Origin: Urechis unicinctus
Taxonomy: Eukaryota; Annelida; Polychaeta; Xenopneusta; Urechidae
DNA length: 64,000 nucleotides
Assembly (NCBI GenBank): GCA_034190875.2
Contig: CM067343.1
Span: forward strand, 63,081,251-63,145,250
Reading direction: 5' to 3'
Of this stretch, positions 1-14,401 are shown piece by piece. The translations under genes were made by a program, and so were the position numbers. Each line of letters begins with the position of its first letter. Position 1 is the first letter of the stretch. The notes beneath the pieces are model-generated. The model was not told the DNA's origin. It searched no databases and saw nothing but the letters and a program-made list of their open reading frames with translations.

Positions 1-3000
1 TCACTACTGAATTAATTAACCACGAAACGACCCTAGAACCGGAGCGGACCAGACCCGAGGTTCCCATTAAACACTGTAAGCTTGGTCAAATCGACGAATA
101 TTCGTTCCAGCATTCAGTTTGTTATTGAATATGGGTAGGCTGTAATGTTCAGTGGCATCGTTGGGTTTCTTGTTGTTTCCCACCATATCGGTTACAGTAT
201 CAGAATATGGCAAATGAGGTTGGTGTGACTAAAGTCAAATACATAATGCGACCACAATCAGATTACAGGGATTGGTAAATATAACTGCATTGCTTTCCAG
301 GTGTGAAGTCATCGATAATCATTAATTCAAAATTAGTTGAGTTAAAGCATTGTTGAAAGAAATAGCACCTCAGTTAATAAACCAGTAGACATGAATGCAA
401 AACAGAAGCGACTTGCAATGATCTAAAGCACGATTGTAGTTTGATTGTTCATTTGATTGCATATTATCTTGTGATGAGTCATGCTTATACGGAAACTGTA
501 CTATAAAATATGGATAATAAGCAATTTCACACTTCTGGTATGTATGGCTGTGAGCCACACAGGACATATGTCAATTAACGTACTGCATTTAATCAATCTG
601 ACTTGAGCTTTACGTTATACATATGGTCGGGTTATATGTGTGATAGTATATGTCGTATCAGAAGCCTCATTACTTATGCTTAATATGCTGAAAAGTCAAT
701 AAACCTGAAAGAGTAGTTTATGGGCTGCGATCAGAGCATTACATCAGTGACACTTATCGGTCGGGGTCCTTAGACAATTCGTTTAAGTTTTTTCGGGATA
801 TATGACTTACTGCGCATCTCCACAGCAAATATTCGACAAAAAAGATGAACAACGATTAGTAAACAACAGTCACTCTGAAGCGGTAAAAAATATATAACAC
901 ATGGGCACAACATATTTAAGATGGAAATGGCATAACCTTTTTTTGTTAAATACGCCGTTGGTCCAAATGACCATGACTAATTTCATTTATGCTTGCAACT
1001 ATACAAAATGTTTTTGTTAAAATTCGAGGTTTGTCCAAAACATTGCTGTAATATTTACAGCCCTCACTTTTCAGACGAATATATACTGCATTAAATTCAT
1101 GTAATACACCTGCGCACACATGTCACAAAAGTTTAAATCAATGATCACACGCACAACTGGTTAAAGTTCATATCACAGCCACCCAAAGGAAAATATACAA
1201 AAATCTTCCTATATGAAGTCCAGACCAACCAGATAATACTATTATCGGCCGCAGTATGTTTGTGGTGGAGTGGTTCGGTATGGGTTCTATATTACAAGTC
1301 TCTAGCCCTGAAACACACTTAGTTTCTTTTTGAATTAGCTACGGGGGCCTATTACAAGGAAATAAAAGTATATGTTCGCTTCTACCTATGTCAAAAACGG
1401 TTAATATATACTGTGGGAGCGGGATGATTATTATGAAACGCTCAATGCCATGGTTAACATACACGTTGTATGTAAATTGGTTAGCATAACTTACATCTTA
1501 TACCGCTGAGGGTACCAGTTTTGCGTCTGTCGTTACCGAAGCAACGTATAAATGCTAACAGTTTAAAACAGATAATTGACTGTGGCTTTTCGTTTGCTTC
1601 GATAAAAATTTCCACTTAACTGTCAATTATTCAAGGGAAATTACAACGTTGGCGTTTATTATCATCCCAAATATCCCGCGTAAATTACCTTGACTTTCCC
1701 CTGCTAACTGCATCAAGCATCAAGATTATCACAGTTCCAATCCATCTATATCTGCAGAGATAATACATTTGTTGGGATCCATCACTATTATCTACGCTTA
1801 TTCCAAAAGCATTATGTGCATGCATGTGCCGATCATCCACCTGGTAATTCCGTATCCAGTACAAAATGATGATAAAAGTAACTCATTGTGTCTATTTTTC
1901 CGATGATAGTCAACCATGAACACTGCCAGCGTTGAAACCCGCGTGAAATGAATGCTGTCAGTATAGTAAAATAGCACAGTGTTATATATGTGATTAGACA
2001 ACACGGGAAATGTCACGTTTATTGAGCAACGCTGCACATTTAAGATAATATAAATGCATTATTCTGACGATGTAGATAATATATTCTGCACGATAAACAG
2101 TATTTTATCTCGCCCACAAGTGATTGCTGCCTGCCACGCATGATGCATCAAAGTATTCAACCTGATTTATGTTTGCGTGATCAATCTGTTATATAGGAGC
2201 CTCGGGGAATATTTCGCCTCTTAAGTATCAGAATATGAGAACTTGGCTTACCACAACAAGCCGACCCAAACGGTAGATACGGCATCAGGCGATGTGAACA
2301 CAATCAGAACACCGAGCTACTAGGGATTGAATAAAACATAGTTTTGTCCATTCGGGTCATTGTTTGCAGAATCTATTGTACTTCACGTTCGCCATGACGA
2401 TTAACATGTGGTTTATGACTAATTTATCGGAATTCCATAACTATGTCGCAAACAAATAAGTACTTGTGATATGCAGTTATTTATCTATCGTTAGATTGCT
2501 GCTAAGGGTATAAAGATCTGTGGGCAGAACAGAAAGCAATCGCACTCATGCTTTAAGCATGACGCAATTAGTGCGGTGCTCGGTGCTAGCTAGGAATGTA
2601 AGCAATGTTTCGCTGCTTTGTCTCAACATAAATTATGGTCCAGACATGCATCATCGGATTTGCCAATTATTTCCATTGCGATGACATAGTTCCTAATGCG
2701 CAGCATAACAGTATAAGTATTGGTTCGTCACATTCTGTCCGGATAGGTCCGATTCAATGTACCACCGACGTTAGTGGGCAATGACCTAGTGTCGTTCACT
2801 TACGAGGCTACCACTCAGTCCGTTTGATCGATGATTATGCCCAAAACGTCTAATCAACCTAAATGCAAACAGAGAACGTTTCAAAAGTCGCAGATCTATC
2901 ATCTCTAGCACGTCGGCATAATGGAAAAGCATGCATCTTGTTGCAATGTGACCACTCTTTGGTGTATGTTATAGCCCTTGTCAAATCGGTAATTTCACAG

Positions 3001-4174
3001 CGAGTTGTTTATAAGACCCTTGCTGTTGTCTATATTTATGTGCCATAAATAATGGGTACAAAACCGTAGGTTTTTTAACATTCCAGTTTTTTTATAAAAC
3101 GCAACCAGGACGACCCATAAGCCCATATGATTTCCCGCAAATATAGCCATGGCCTGTCATAGACAACGCATTGAATGCAAATGATACTACCGTTACCAAC
3201 CCTTTGCCTTCCTCCAGATCACACATTACATGAATTCTGAGCCTGCATTGTCCTGATTTGCATTATCTATGCGACCACTTTATAGATTGTGTCCCCAGTA
3301 ATCAATAGTCCAGACACGCTAGATTCACAGATAGGCGAAAACAACTATCAAGTTATCGACAGCAGCTCTCAACCAGTTTTGGGCATTCGTCGATCGGTTT
3401 TGACCAGATACTATATGCTGATCTCGTTGTTTTTCGCGAAGTGTGACAATATGTATGTTCGAATATTTACCTGTTAATTTCGAGCTTTACGGAAGATTCT
3501 AAGCTGTTTATATGAAATTATAATGATATGACAATCACTCGTTTTCTTCGAGGCAGTGAATAGTTGTTACATAATATGTTGCTTAGCTGTACGTGTTGTT
3601 ATATCTCAATAGAAAAAGAAAACAATTTCGCGCAGACTACGTTATGTAGATGACCGCTTCATGAATGCTAGTAAATATGCTAGCAAGTATGGTTATAATT
3701 GCATGTACTGTAGGCGATACAGAACCTTTATGCCACGTTTATATCTTTTATTAAAAATTGCCTTTTATAACTGGATGTGGCGAGAGATAATTCGGAATTT
3801 ATCAACCTGTGTGCTCATTGGCTGAGATCACTATGTAACACTTGTATCTTCAATTAAGTGCGCTTGTATGTATTGAATCAATTTCTGAGTTGAGTGGCAA
3901 ATATGTCCGTCTACTGAAATTATACTGACTATGAGGGCATTATACCACCTCGATTTAATCAACGCTTCGCATTATCACATGATGCTCCCGGGAATACTTC
4001 ACCACTTGAGAGAAAATCATGGTAGGTCTCATGTAAAGCTGTGCACAGCTAGCACCGTGATCATATGTTCTATCTTATATTTATTATGTAAATCCCATAT
4101 CCCATCGTAAATCAATTATGTAAATCCCAAGATCCAATGCTCCTAAATCAAGTTTACGTCGCACGGTTCATGAT

Positions 4175-4395
4175 AGAATCAAAGAGAGTTCATAGCCACG
4201 CGAAGAGGGTTCACTAGATCCTAAGAACGAGAACAAATGTGAAGACGCCACCTGTGAACCGCCGTATGTGGCTTTGTCGAAGCATCCCTATAAGCCGCGT
4301 GAAATTCTCTGATTAATTCTGCGCAGTTGAAGCAGAGATGTCGAATCAACAATCCCACGTGCTTTTGTTGATTTCATGGTTTCGTCGCCTGTTGA
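4175..4395 (-). mobile_element. Family Y short TIR element, copy a (partial)
   Basis: On the minus strand this copy matches the 3' part of the Y copy at 40,950-41,165. It ends at about 4,185 with the Y terminal repeat in the form TCATAGCCACGCGAAGAGGG. The 5' part of Y, present at 40,320-40,950 in the other arm, is missing here. Arm A therefore probably lost about 640 bp after the duplication, although a gain in A' cannot be excluded. It lies within block A and encodes nothing recognisable. Confidence 0.55.
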
Positions 4396-7300
4396 CGACG
4401 GTATATTTCATGAAACAAAATATGGATTAAAATCAGTTCGGACATCAATGCCTTAATTGCAGACTAGTATGTCTTGATGAACAGAAACTCATTGCTTTAT
4501 TTTTATCTGCATAGTTTGGGAGCTTTGCCTTACTCACTAGGCGATGGGATACGAATTCAGAGCTTGGAATAGCTCTACTGATTCGGTGCGCTTTGATCTT
4601 TTTTTAAACGTCTCGAGCAAAGAAACCAAATATATTCCTGACACATCCCTACAGGGCAAGCGCCGAGTATTTATTGCAACGCGAAGGTCTCGAAACATTG
4701 ATCTGGCCATATATCCACCTTATCGCATTGGAGCAGATAGTCAGGTCAACTGTTAATTAGTTTCGTTTGGACATTCAGTGAACAGCATGCGATGCGGATA
4801 GCTGTGTCATGTAAGTCTTGTAAGAAGTGCCCTATTCTTTCAATGCTTGGGTGTTTCCTTCGTGATATTAACGTGAGACTATAAGCATTGTATTTGAAAT
4901 CTTGTGACAAAGCACTTCCTGTACATGGTTTGTCTAATTGGTACGGGGTCGGCTAACAATTGATACTTGCATCTTTGTCTGTCATTTCCTCAATATTGCT
5001 TTCCTGTGTCGATCAAGTGATCATGAAATTTCTTAACTATTGAAATAGACCTTTTGATAAACAAACAATGCCATAATGAGGAATTTGACCTTTAGAGAAC
5101 CAGAACTAAGCGAACGTCTATTTGTTGCCGTGATATTTATCTTGCAGCAACCAAGCTGACCGTGGTCTGTTGTACTGTTTATATACACAATTCGTAGGTC
5201 AGAATCTTCACTTAAATACTGATAATGTTTTGTCTAAATCGTTTGCGCACCTATTACGCTAGATGTTTGCATCAGTTGCCAGGATCCTGGGTTTTATGGC
5301 ACTATCAAGGTACATTAACTTGTTGGTTACATGGATTGACGTTATGTTCTTTGGAGCAATTACCCAAGAAAGAAATAGCCCTTGCAATGCCCCAGCTTGA
5401 CAATGTAGTGTAGAAATACGATTCCAGTTGCCCTCTCCCTTAAAAGGTTGTTAGTAATTTCCGTACATCGAGAAGTAAGTTTTCAATATGGCGGAAGCAG
5501 GAAGTGTTTTATTCACCACACCGGTTGTCTTTAAGGCAGGGCCTACTTTATACAGTGTAAAAGCACACCAATGTTTTAGATATGCATAACCACGCTTGCC
5601 GCTTAATTTACTTTGATAGATTAAGCAGAACCATCAAAACAATCATGAGTTTTGACGTATTCATATTGCCATGGGCCACAGACACATCTGTACAATATGA
5701 TTACGCGGAAAATACCTTGATATTCTGTTTTTCTAAAACTTTATATATGCCAAAAATATATCAGGGGATTATAAATATGAGTAATTGGGAGTGGTTTTAC
5801 AGAAGAGTGCTTGTGTTTACTATTCATTGAAGTGTAGAAATTATAAAATGACGCAATTATTAGAATTTTGGTACAGCAGCGATATATTTAATGTTAGCCT
5901 TTCAATGAAATGCTTTTGTGCTGTCCAACATTGATCAAATTCCACATATCTAGCGCTTGACTGCAGAACGACCATATTACGCTCACCGCCATGATCAGAC
6001 TTCGGTTCCAGATGTCGATCAATATACAAATTGCTAGGCGCCCATTTTTCAACTTCGGTTAATGGACGGTATCCTGGATGCCTGAATGGCACAATGCCCT
6101 GAGTATTGAGATGCCTAACTGAAATCACGATATGCTCCGTGCTAGAGGCACATAAATAACAAAAAGGGAAATCAATTCATTGTTGGGACAAAGGGATAGA
6201 CATTATTGGCATCATTAGCAGACGGGAGACGGAAGTAAGAATTGTCGCGTCAACAGCTAAACCATGACGGAGCAATGCGATTTGCATTTGCTAATGAGGG
6301 ACTAGTGTTCAGGCGTAGACAAAGAGCACTCCATATCGTGTCCTGTCAGTAGCTAGAGGCATGCGTGCTACTGTATTGGTCACTGTCATTTTGCGATAAA
6401 AGCAGTATCATTCATGAACCATTATCCGATGGCTTCAATTCATGATATGGTTGCGTTATGTCATTGCTGCATATTGTTGAATGTTGTCTACTCGTTCGTA
6501 TTTGCCAATTGACAAGTCAATGTGATATTATAGCTTGTGGCTGGCTGACCTACCCAGGTACCTTTCACAACACGCACCAAATAATTAACAACAGAAATAT
6601 ATACGCTAGAATATAATGCGGTGCATCAGTTAATTGTCAGCCTCTATATTATTCTACCACTACTTGCCTTAATGCAAGGCACGGTGGGTAACTATGCATC
6701 TGCTTTATATGCAGCACCCGGACGAATGTTGCGAAGAGTGAATTAGACGCTGCATACCCCGCTGCATTTCTGATCACATTTGATCATATATGATCGAAAT
6801 GCAAAAGAAATCACGATATTAGTTACTCTGATCTCTCACTCCACAGCTGAATGCACAATAACATCATATTTTATAATCCGTATGGATGAAAACATATTTT
6901 ACAATCATAGGCCACACTTTATAATTAATAAGAGTGTTTGTTTATCGCAGTAACAATTCACAAGTCATGCTTAGACTTAGTTACTTCCATGAACCATATG
7001 TTGATGTAAGATGCTGAAGCCATCACTAGAACTCGGACCCAATTTATTGCACTGTTTTGCATACTGTATCTATGGCAATGTTCATATTGCAACATTGACC
7101 CAATACTAATATACCAGAGTTGACGTATTTAGTTAAGGCATGGATGATAAAACTGTTACCTGTCAAATAGTGTTAGATGGTAGAAGCTCAACCAACAACC
7201 ACGGTGTACGGTTTTGATCTTTCCACTGCCTCCAAGGATAGTTTGTTACAAACTCACTGGAATGATTGGGTGAGAGCCTCTACGATGCCAGAATAATAGA

Positions 7301-9725
7301 AACACATTGATTCATACCTGCTGCTAATAATGCAGTTTTAAAATCTGACTATATATAAACATCAAATGGAAATTTCGCTTACTGTAATTTTTTAATCATA
7401 TTTTTCAACACTGGTGTAGGCAAGGTAAGTGAGATTGGTACTCAACATCAATAATGCGGTAGGCCAAAAAATTTGATAAAACATTTCACCTGATGTTCGC
7501 ATAAGAATTCGACGTCGAAGGGTCATTGATTGTTGCATGGGAATATAGCGCTCTGTGTTGCCTTCGGATGTAAACACAAAAATAAAATTTGAGGCATTGC
7601 CGAAAGAACTAAATCTGCCTGGTTTCCCAGCTTCATGAGGAAACACTTTTGAAGACATTGATAGAACACAGGTGTGTTACCGGTATCATTGAACAGAGAC
7701 AGTTTACGAAGCTCTTTTTCATTTGTGATCAAAAGCTACAATACTATTTTCGATTATTATCTGTTTTGACGCACAGATAAATCAATAGCAATGAGTGTTC
7801 CTTGTCTTCAATATGACTACCTATAACACAGATCACCTACAGAGCTTACACTTTACAACCTTAAGGTACTTTATTATTAGTGAGGGGAAGCTATAGCTGT
7901 ATGCATGGTTTAGCATGCTATTCATTAGTGATATGGACTTGCGCTTCGATTGTTCGTAGTGCAGTGTAGCTAACCGAGTAGGTGAGCATGAAGCACCCAG
8001 CTGCATTATGCACTGGGTTGGAGTAGGGGGAGTAGGGTGTAAACTATAAAACGCTATAATTGATCGTAGAAATTCAGCGCAATTTACTGTGTGACCATCG
8101 AGAGTCCTGTGTTTATTGGGCGATTTGAACGAATTTTACGAATATTGTAATTTGCCAAGTTATATACTAAGATGTATCACGTTGCGTTCAGCTCAAATAA
8201 TTCATCATTTGTATAGATACATCGCCTCATCATCAGACCCGCCTAATGCTTTTGTATTTACTTTGGGCTGTCGTATTTACTGACAATCGCGCTTATCTAA
8301 TCAGCACTATATGCTTAAGCGCTATATCAAATATATGTGCGAAATGTACAGGCTTTGAGAAATGTATGTGTCTACGATTGGTATGCATGCACATCATTGT
8401 ATCGAAATGGTTCGTCTAGATGAGGACCACATGTATGGTGTCGGTAATGTTTAGCTAATAATATATGACAACCTGTGTATATAACTTTTATCATTTGCTG
8501 TGTCAGTTCAATTTTAAAATATCTTTTGAGAAGGGCTTCAAGGTGAAGCATGGTGTCCCATGAATGTATCTAGCGTACGAAGTTTCGTTCGCTCGGGTGA
8601 TGAATTATATAGAACGACACGCTGACTAAATGAAGCGTTAACGAGTAAGTGGTCGAGCATACTGTGCTAGGTGCGTCGCGCTGCATATTTTATCATTTGC
8701 TTCAAATAAGTTTTGCTTCGGACATGGCAGTGAATATTGAAGAGTATTTGTTGTGAATGAGCCTCTCATCCAGAAGTTAATGCTATTTGAGGTTATGAAC
8801 GTGTATTAATGGGCAATACAAACAATTTATTGCAGAATTACTTGAGTATGATGTTTTCTTCCATTTGTCGGTACAGCACGATAATGGCTCCTTGTGTTAT
8901 TAAACGACTCATTGCTACTTTCATACTAAAGCGACCTATACAGGAGCTGAGAAATGACTCGTGTATCCGCGGAATCGATAAATTCCTCCCCATAACGCTC
9001 TCAATACAAACAGATACAACTTTGCTTCTAATGCAGCGCATTATTATAAGACTATATCTTGTTGACTGCCTCTTTAGCGAATAAAAGCTTAAGAGCGCTC
9101 GCAGCTTTGGGAAGTAAAAACTGTGTTGATGCTAATAGTCACTTGATTTCACCAGGATTAATGGAAGGTACAAAACGATTACAGTTGTCTACCCAATGTG
9201 TTGGGGAGAACATCCACCCAATTAACTGCAGTGGACAGACACATGTGTTAATATGTATATAATGTCTATGTTCCACTAATACCGACACAGGTTTTAGGGT
9301 TCATTCATAGCGAATAACAAGGCGGAGTTATTCAATAATCACACGAGGCAAAACACTGACTCTTTATTGATGATGAACATCATTTTACGGTAATTATGTA
9401 TAAAAAAACCTGATTGGCTTTACATTGTTTTGGATATGTTTTAATATCTGAATGTGATAGGCGGCGGGAAGATGTCATATTGGCCGCCAGGACAATGGCT
9501 TCAGCTTGGATTAAATTTATGTAGAAGATAATTGCTTCTATCATCAAGGTACAGTTTGTAAAGAAAACATTTATCAATTTTCATCATTAATATTTGGTGC
9601 AGATAAATTTGCAGATATCTTCGTCTTGAAGTTACTGAGTGTACAGCATCATTTTAAACATCTATAAAATGCTGGGCTGATAAAAAAAACCCTGATACGT
9701 GATCATACGCAGCCTTTGAAGTATG

Positions 9726-9739
9726 CCCCCCCCCCCCCC
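9726..9739. repeat. C14 homopolymer tract
   Basis: Fourteen consecutive cytosines interrupt otherwise AT-rich sequence in block A. I did not find an equally long tract at the matching place in A'. Confidence 0.9.
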
Positions 9740-9774
9740 TGCTCACAAATATCATATTGCCACACCACTTGATC

Positions 9775-10033
9775 TTCGCAGAAAGACGCCATAAATATGT
9801 GGAAATGCCACTTATAAGCACTTTGTCATATGCTTTGTCATAGCGACTCTTAAAACCACATATAATTTTTCTGATAAATTCGTGGGGGCTGTCGCCTTGA
9901 CCAATCTAAAGACTCCATATCTTTAAAACACGCCTAGATTCGAGAGGTATTATCGACCGTCTCATGTGCTTTCGTTGAAATCATGGTAGATTCACCTGAT
10001 GGCTGGCGCGAACCCCATTAGCTATTCGTTACA
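9775..10033 (-). mobile_element. Family Y short TIR element, copy b
   Basis: This is the partner of copy d (34,180-34,455) at the matching position of the opposite arm, so the insertion predates the A/A' duplication. The inner part, about 9,840-10,020, matches Y on the minus strand. The 5' terminal repeat lies at about 10,006-10,033 and reads, on the minus strand, like the GATAGCTATTAGGGTTCGCG of copy d. The other end has decayed near 9,775-9,790. Confidence 0.5.
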
Positions 10034-10905
10034 ACCTTGAGGTTCGGTGTGTTATTTCATTGGCATACCGCAGTTGTGGAGAGGGCGCTTGGCGTTAGCA
10101 GATATAAATGTGGCCAATAAATAACGGCTAACAGGTAATTGCTGATGCTGCCACTCGCCACAAGTAAACAATCTTGGTTGATTATACTGCTACGAGATGT
10201 CACTGGATTAATGGTGTGAAAAATAGCACATAGAATTTTACAAACAGTTGATTGATGCAGCATGACATCTCAGTGTTTTTTTTTTTCACATGATTAGTTT
10301 TAGTCGCTCATTGAAGGGAAGTTATTCGCGTATGTCGATCATGTGGGTAATCAGCACCATTTTATATATTGGGTCGATTGACGAATAAAACATATCCGAA
10401 TGGCGAAACGGAGCATTACAAAACTAGCATATCGCACTGCGCAATGTGTTGATATCTCACGTTATATAAATGTCATCGACTGGTCTTCTGGGTATATTAG
10501 GATCGATTTTTCTAAACAGTAGCATTAATAACTGCCAATCAGCTTTTAATGCTGCTACGTTTAAAACCGTTGCTAGGTAAACAATCTATCATCTTTGCTT
10601 AGTAACACCTTTCTCCAGCCTGGCGGTAAAGAATGAGAGACTAGTGAAATAATATACCCCTTAAGTGTTAAGTCGAGATTTTTTGCCTCAGCTAAATGTG
10701 TTTTTCGCATTTTGCAAGAAACCATTATGAGTCATCACGAAGTCAAACGAATAGCTGCAGTTGTTGCAAATTCTAAGCATAAAACTTAGTATTACTTGTT
10801 TCAGTGCTGTTATAACAAACATTAAGAGTGAGCATTAGGAAAATTCAATACAGCTGGTAAAGCTCTGTCGAAGTGAGATGCTAAGGCCGTAACCATTACT
10901 TGCGA

Positions 10906-12130
10906 TGCTACATAAGACGCATGTGTTACTTGTCGGGGCATTGCGACGTCGCAGAACGTAGCGTTCAGCGCCGATTAAAACCTGCGTATGTCATCCATTC
11001 CGTTGTAGTCTTTGTACTTAATAGCCATATTCCGTTTAGTCTATATCTGAGTAACACCGAATTAACGTTAAGCATACTAAACGAAGCTTAAATCTTGTGC
11101 GGAGAAGATTTTTTACTTCTAGCCATTCCATAGAACACTTTTTGAAGCGGACTATTTCATTTCATTATAGCATGGGCTGCGGTAAGTTAATAAATTGAAG
11201 TTGCAATAATTTGAACTTTTTTCATGAGTCAGAACTAAATAAACTTATTGCATACTCAATTCATCTGTTGCGCATTGTGACGCATATCATCGTTTAAATC
11301 ATCATCACCCTTATGTGGTCTTTTTAATGTTGCTTTTGATGAAGGAACGGAAACCTAGCTGTTACATATAAGCGACATACACCTTAACAAATAATTTGAT
11401 TTTGATTTGTTTAATTGCTAGCAATAAGAAACTGTGTCGATTGTCATATTTCTGTTCTTACCCCTGCCCCTGTCCACAATTTGCACGTTACGATGTTAAT
11501 CTTCATTTCTTTCTTGCACTGATTCTTCACAGATCTGTTCGTTGATATGTACGAAATAAACACTATATATATATGTTATGATATATTTTCGTAGCGCCTT
11601 GCGAGGAAATTTGAATGTATTCATCTGTGTATAAACTAGGAGACGTAGTTTAGAATCCTAGTTTATTGCCGTGTTCATTTATTGAAATGTTGATTCCCGA
11701 AGCTTCTATTCTTAATCACGTCGAACGATGTATATAACAGTGCCAATTGGAGAAATATTTTCCCAAAATGAGAAGCAGACTAGCTATTGTCGGCTTCTGC
11801 AGGTTTATTGAGATGCTTTGCCTGGGTTTGATCTTTCTAGTCATACGCAAGGATACACTTAGTTCCCTTAAGTAGTCCAACGCATGCGCAGAGGATTCTA
11901 CTGATTTCTCTTGCAATCAGTTACGGCCATTAGTTTTACTGATCACAAAAGTTATCGATAATGAAATGCAACAGGCTAAGAATAATATGCTGCCTAGTTG
12001 TGAAAGATATGATATGGCTTTGTGTGGGTAAGTATATAGTTTTTATGATTACATACTTAATGCAATGCATATGCACAGCATGTAAGATAACTCGGTGGTG
12101 ACACCGACAAAGAACCCACATGGCGGTAAT
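10906..12130. other. Interval between block A and the LINE, nothing recognised
   Basis: This is AT-rich sequence with no repeat partner that I could find in the window and no protein-like reading frame. It contains a short (AT)n run near 11,565. The reading frames present are short and have no motif. Confidence 0.5.
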
Positions 12131-12153
12131 CTGTTTATTTCTATTTTGTAATC

Positions 12154-12657
12154 ATGTTTAACATTGTCTCTTACAATTCCCATGGTCTTGGACCGGACAA
12201 GGTTGAGTACATAGGAAAGTTGTGTAGCACTGCTGATTTCGTTTTTATTCAGGAGCATTGGCTCATTGATGCAAACTTAGGTATTTTCGCCTCTAAATTG
12301 CCAAATGTCTGTTGTCATGGTGTATCAGCCAGAGACAGCACCACTCTTTTGGAGGGTAGACCACATGGCGGTTGCTCTATACTTTGGAATTCTAATCTCC
12401 AATGCAGTATCACTCCCATTGAATCTGGCAATCGTAGATTGTGTGCGGTGATCGTGGAAACGGCAGATATGAGTGTATTACTTTGTAACATTTATATGCC
12501 CACTGATACGAACCATTGTCTTGAAAATATGTTGTGCTACGATGAAGTTTTAGCGTCTTGTAGTCTTTTAGCGTCAACTCAAGGTGGTGATATGAACACT
12601 GATTTGTCCCGATTAGGTTCTCTTCATACTCGATCACTAACGGAATTTTATGTATGA
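12154..12657 (+). pseudogene. LINE ORF2, AP-like endonuclease domain
   Basis: The translated 167 residues contain the AP endonuclease motifs of APE-type LINEs. They are SYNSHGLGPDKVEYI near the N-terminus (usual form YNxxG), FIQEHWL (catalytic Glu in QExW), RPHGGCSILW, CNIYMPTD (YxP) and GGDMNTDLSRLGS (GDxNxD). The domain nicks target DNA to prime reverse transcription. The ATG at 12,154 falls directly before the first motif, as is usual when ORF2 starts with the endonuclease. This frame ends early at a TGA (12,655-12,657). The final catalytic motif, SDHEPLF, appears at about 12,809 in the next frame, so a frameshift separates them. Confidence 0.9.
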
Positions 12658-13317
12658 TAATGATTTCCATGAACCCGATTAAAATGTTGACTACACATCT
12701 GATAGCCACATCAATGGTGAAAGATCTATCATTGATCATTTTTTCGTCAGTCAAAACTTGTTCGGCACTGTATCCAATTACTTTGTTCGACATGATGGCG
12801 ACAACACTTCTGACCATGAGCCTTTGTTCCTTTTCGCTTTTGATTCCGATTTCCAAAGTTCAGCTAGTCGCCCCTTCACGCCCAATCACTCGATTGTACT
12901 GGCGGGAGGCTACCGATAGTTCTATTGATACATATCGTAGTAGGATTCGAAATCGCTTACTATCTATTACTGTCCCTATCGATGCTATTCTTTGTTCAGA
13001 TTGTCATTGTACATTACATTCTGATGACATTAGTAATTATTGTAATCAGCTCGAATCATTATAAGTTGATGAGGGACTACGATCCGTACCAAAAACTAAG
13101 CCAGCTGGAACTAGAATACTAGATTGGAGCGATCACGTCCGTCCGTACCGTGATGCATCCTTGTTTTGGCATTCAATTTGGGTCCAGTGTGGGCGTCCAA
13201 AGACAGGATGGGTGTCCCAGATTCGTCGCCACACCAGGGGTCAGTACAAACACGCCCATAGAAAAGTAAAACGGGATAGACACACATTGACCGCTGTCAA
13301 ATGGCAGATTCTTTGAA
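12658..13317 (+). pseudogene. LINE ORF2, end of endonuclease and linker, frameshifted
   Basis: The end of the endonuclease is readable in one frame as DNTSDHEPLF near 12,800-12,830. From about 12,880 the linker continues in another frame, starting with YWREATDSSIDTYRSRI. It passes an in-frame TAA at 13,062-13,064 and reads on to about 13,315 with FWHSIWVQCGRPKTGW and RRHTRGQYKHAHRKVKR. The pattern of W, C, G and basic YxxA residues between endonuclease and RT is typical of CR1-group LINEs in marine invertebrates. This is family knowledge from memory. Confidence 0.75.
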
Positions 13318-14401
13318 CAATAGCAGTTCGAGGGATTTCTGGGTAGAGGCTAAGAAACTTAATAGTATACGGAAACCAAGCCCTTCCACGGTTGACGGTA
13401 AAACGGGAGACGGCCCCATAGCAGACGCATTAAGCGGGAAATGGGAGAATCTTTATAATAATGTATCCTTCGATAGGGACGAAATGGACCGTCTGGAGTC
13501 TGAGGTCTGTGACAAAATTGAGACTGAGTGTTGTTCCTCGAACTGCTATTGTTCTCATACTATTTCTGTATCGGACGTCCGGAGAGCCCTGAAATTACTA
13601 AAACCTGGTAAATGTGATGGAACGCTAACCACTGATCACTTACTAAACACATGTGATGAATTTTTTGTTCATATTGCCTTGCTTTTTTCCACCATGTTAC
13701 GTCATGGCACTGCCTCTAGATCTTTGCTAAATGCGATTATCGTGCCTATCCCGAAGAATTTGAAGAAGTCATTAAATGGCTCTTCAAACTACCGAGGGAT
13801 AGCGCTCAATAGCCCTTTTAGTAAACTCTTTGAGCTGACAATACTCGAAACACATCGACATAAGCTCTCGACCTCTGACTTGCAATTTGGGTACAAGAAG
13901 GAGCTATCGACCTCGGCTTGTACGTTTGTTGCAGGTGAAGTCATCCAGCATTATTTAAATGCAGACAATGACGTGCATGTCATGCTCTTAGATGCTAGCA
14001 AAGCATTTGATTGTGTTAGCTATACCACGCTTTTTTCTGAACTGCTAAGTAGGGGCCTTTGCCCACTCGTTAGTCGTTTACTCTTACATTTACATGTTTG
14101 TCAGACTGCCCATGTTAGATGGAATGTCACCTTGTCTGAGCCATTTGCTTTAAGTAATGGTGTGAGACAGGGGGGCATTCTATCTCCTGTTCTATTTTCC
14201 ATTTACGCGGAACAATTGCTATTCGCTCTTCAAAATTCTGGAGTGGGCTGCCATTTTGACCATTTGTTTGCAGGTGCACTGTCATATGCTGACGATATAA
14301 TTCTTTTGGCACCATGTAAGTCTGCCCTTTCCCGTATGCTGGATCTCGCAGCTGAGTGCGCGGTGAGTCTGAGTCTCAAGTTCAATGAAGCTAAGTCTTA
14401 G
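13301..14401 (+). pseudogene. LINE ORF2, reverse transcriptase domain
   Basis: The 366 codons contain the RT core in order. The finger motif is KLLKPGKCDG followed by IIVPIPKN and NYRGIALNSPFSKLFE. Motif A is MLLDASKAFDCV, motif B is SNGVRQGGILSPVLF, and motif C is SYADDIILLAP with the catalytic YADD box. Motif D is LSLKFNEAKS. The catalytic aspartates of A and C are present. The frame stops at a TAG (14,399-14,401) where an active relative would continue with a Lys-Thr/Ser pair and a Cys- or Tyr-containing stretch; the continuation YLLYSARGRTRAGG follows the stop in the same frame. Short frames on the other strand here are shadows. Confidence 0.93.

Larger units (their letters stand above)
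1..10905 (+). repeat. Long repeat block A, left arm of a large inverted repeat
   Basis: This is AT-rich DNA with no recognisable gene. Reverse-complement matches to A' run in order across 1,925-10,905. Examples are 2,863-3,048 with 42,394-42,579, 4,540-4,575 with about 40,160-40,192, 7,523-7,732 with 36,717-36,926, 8,012-8,075 with about 36,287-36,352, and 10,800-10,905 with 33,352-33,440. Matched stretches range from nearly identical over 35 bases to clearly diverged. Positions about 10-2,230 and 4,530-6,600 also match block B in direct orientation. The right end at 10,905 is sharp because the match to A' stops there. The left end lies outside the window. Short reading frames shared between arms reflect shared ancestry of the DNA and match no family I know. 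Confidence 0.8.

Noticed and set aside
2863-3048. Conserved 61-codon frame in A and A' as a possible real small protein
   Set aside because: The two copies match along the DNA well beyond the frame, and substitutions do not look biased to synonymous positions. Shared descent of the repeat explains it.
5841-6128. 95-codon minus-strand frame with a similar frame at 38,369-38,641
   Set aside because: The frames differ in start, end and second half between the arms, and the match follows the repeat, not the frame.
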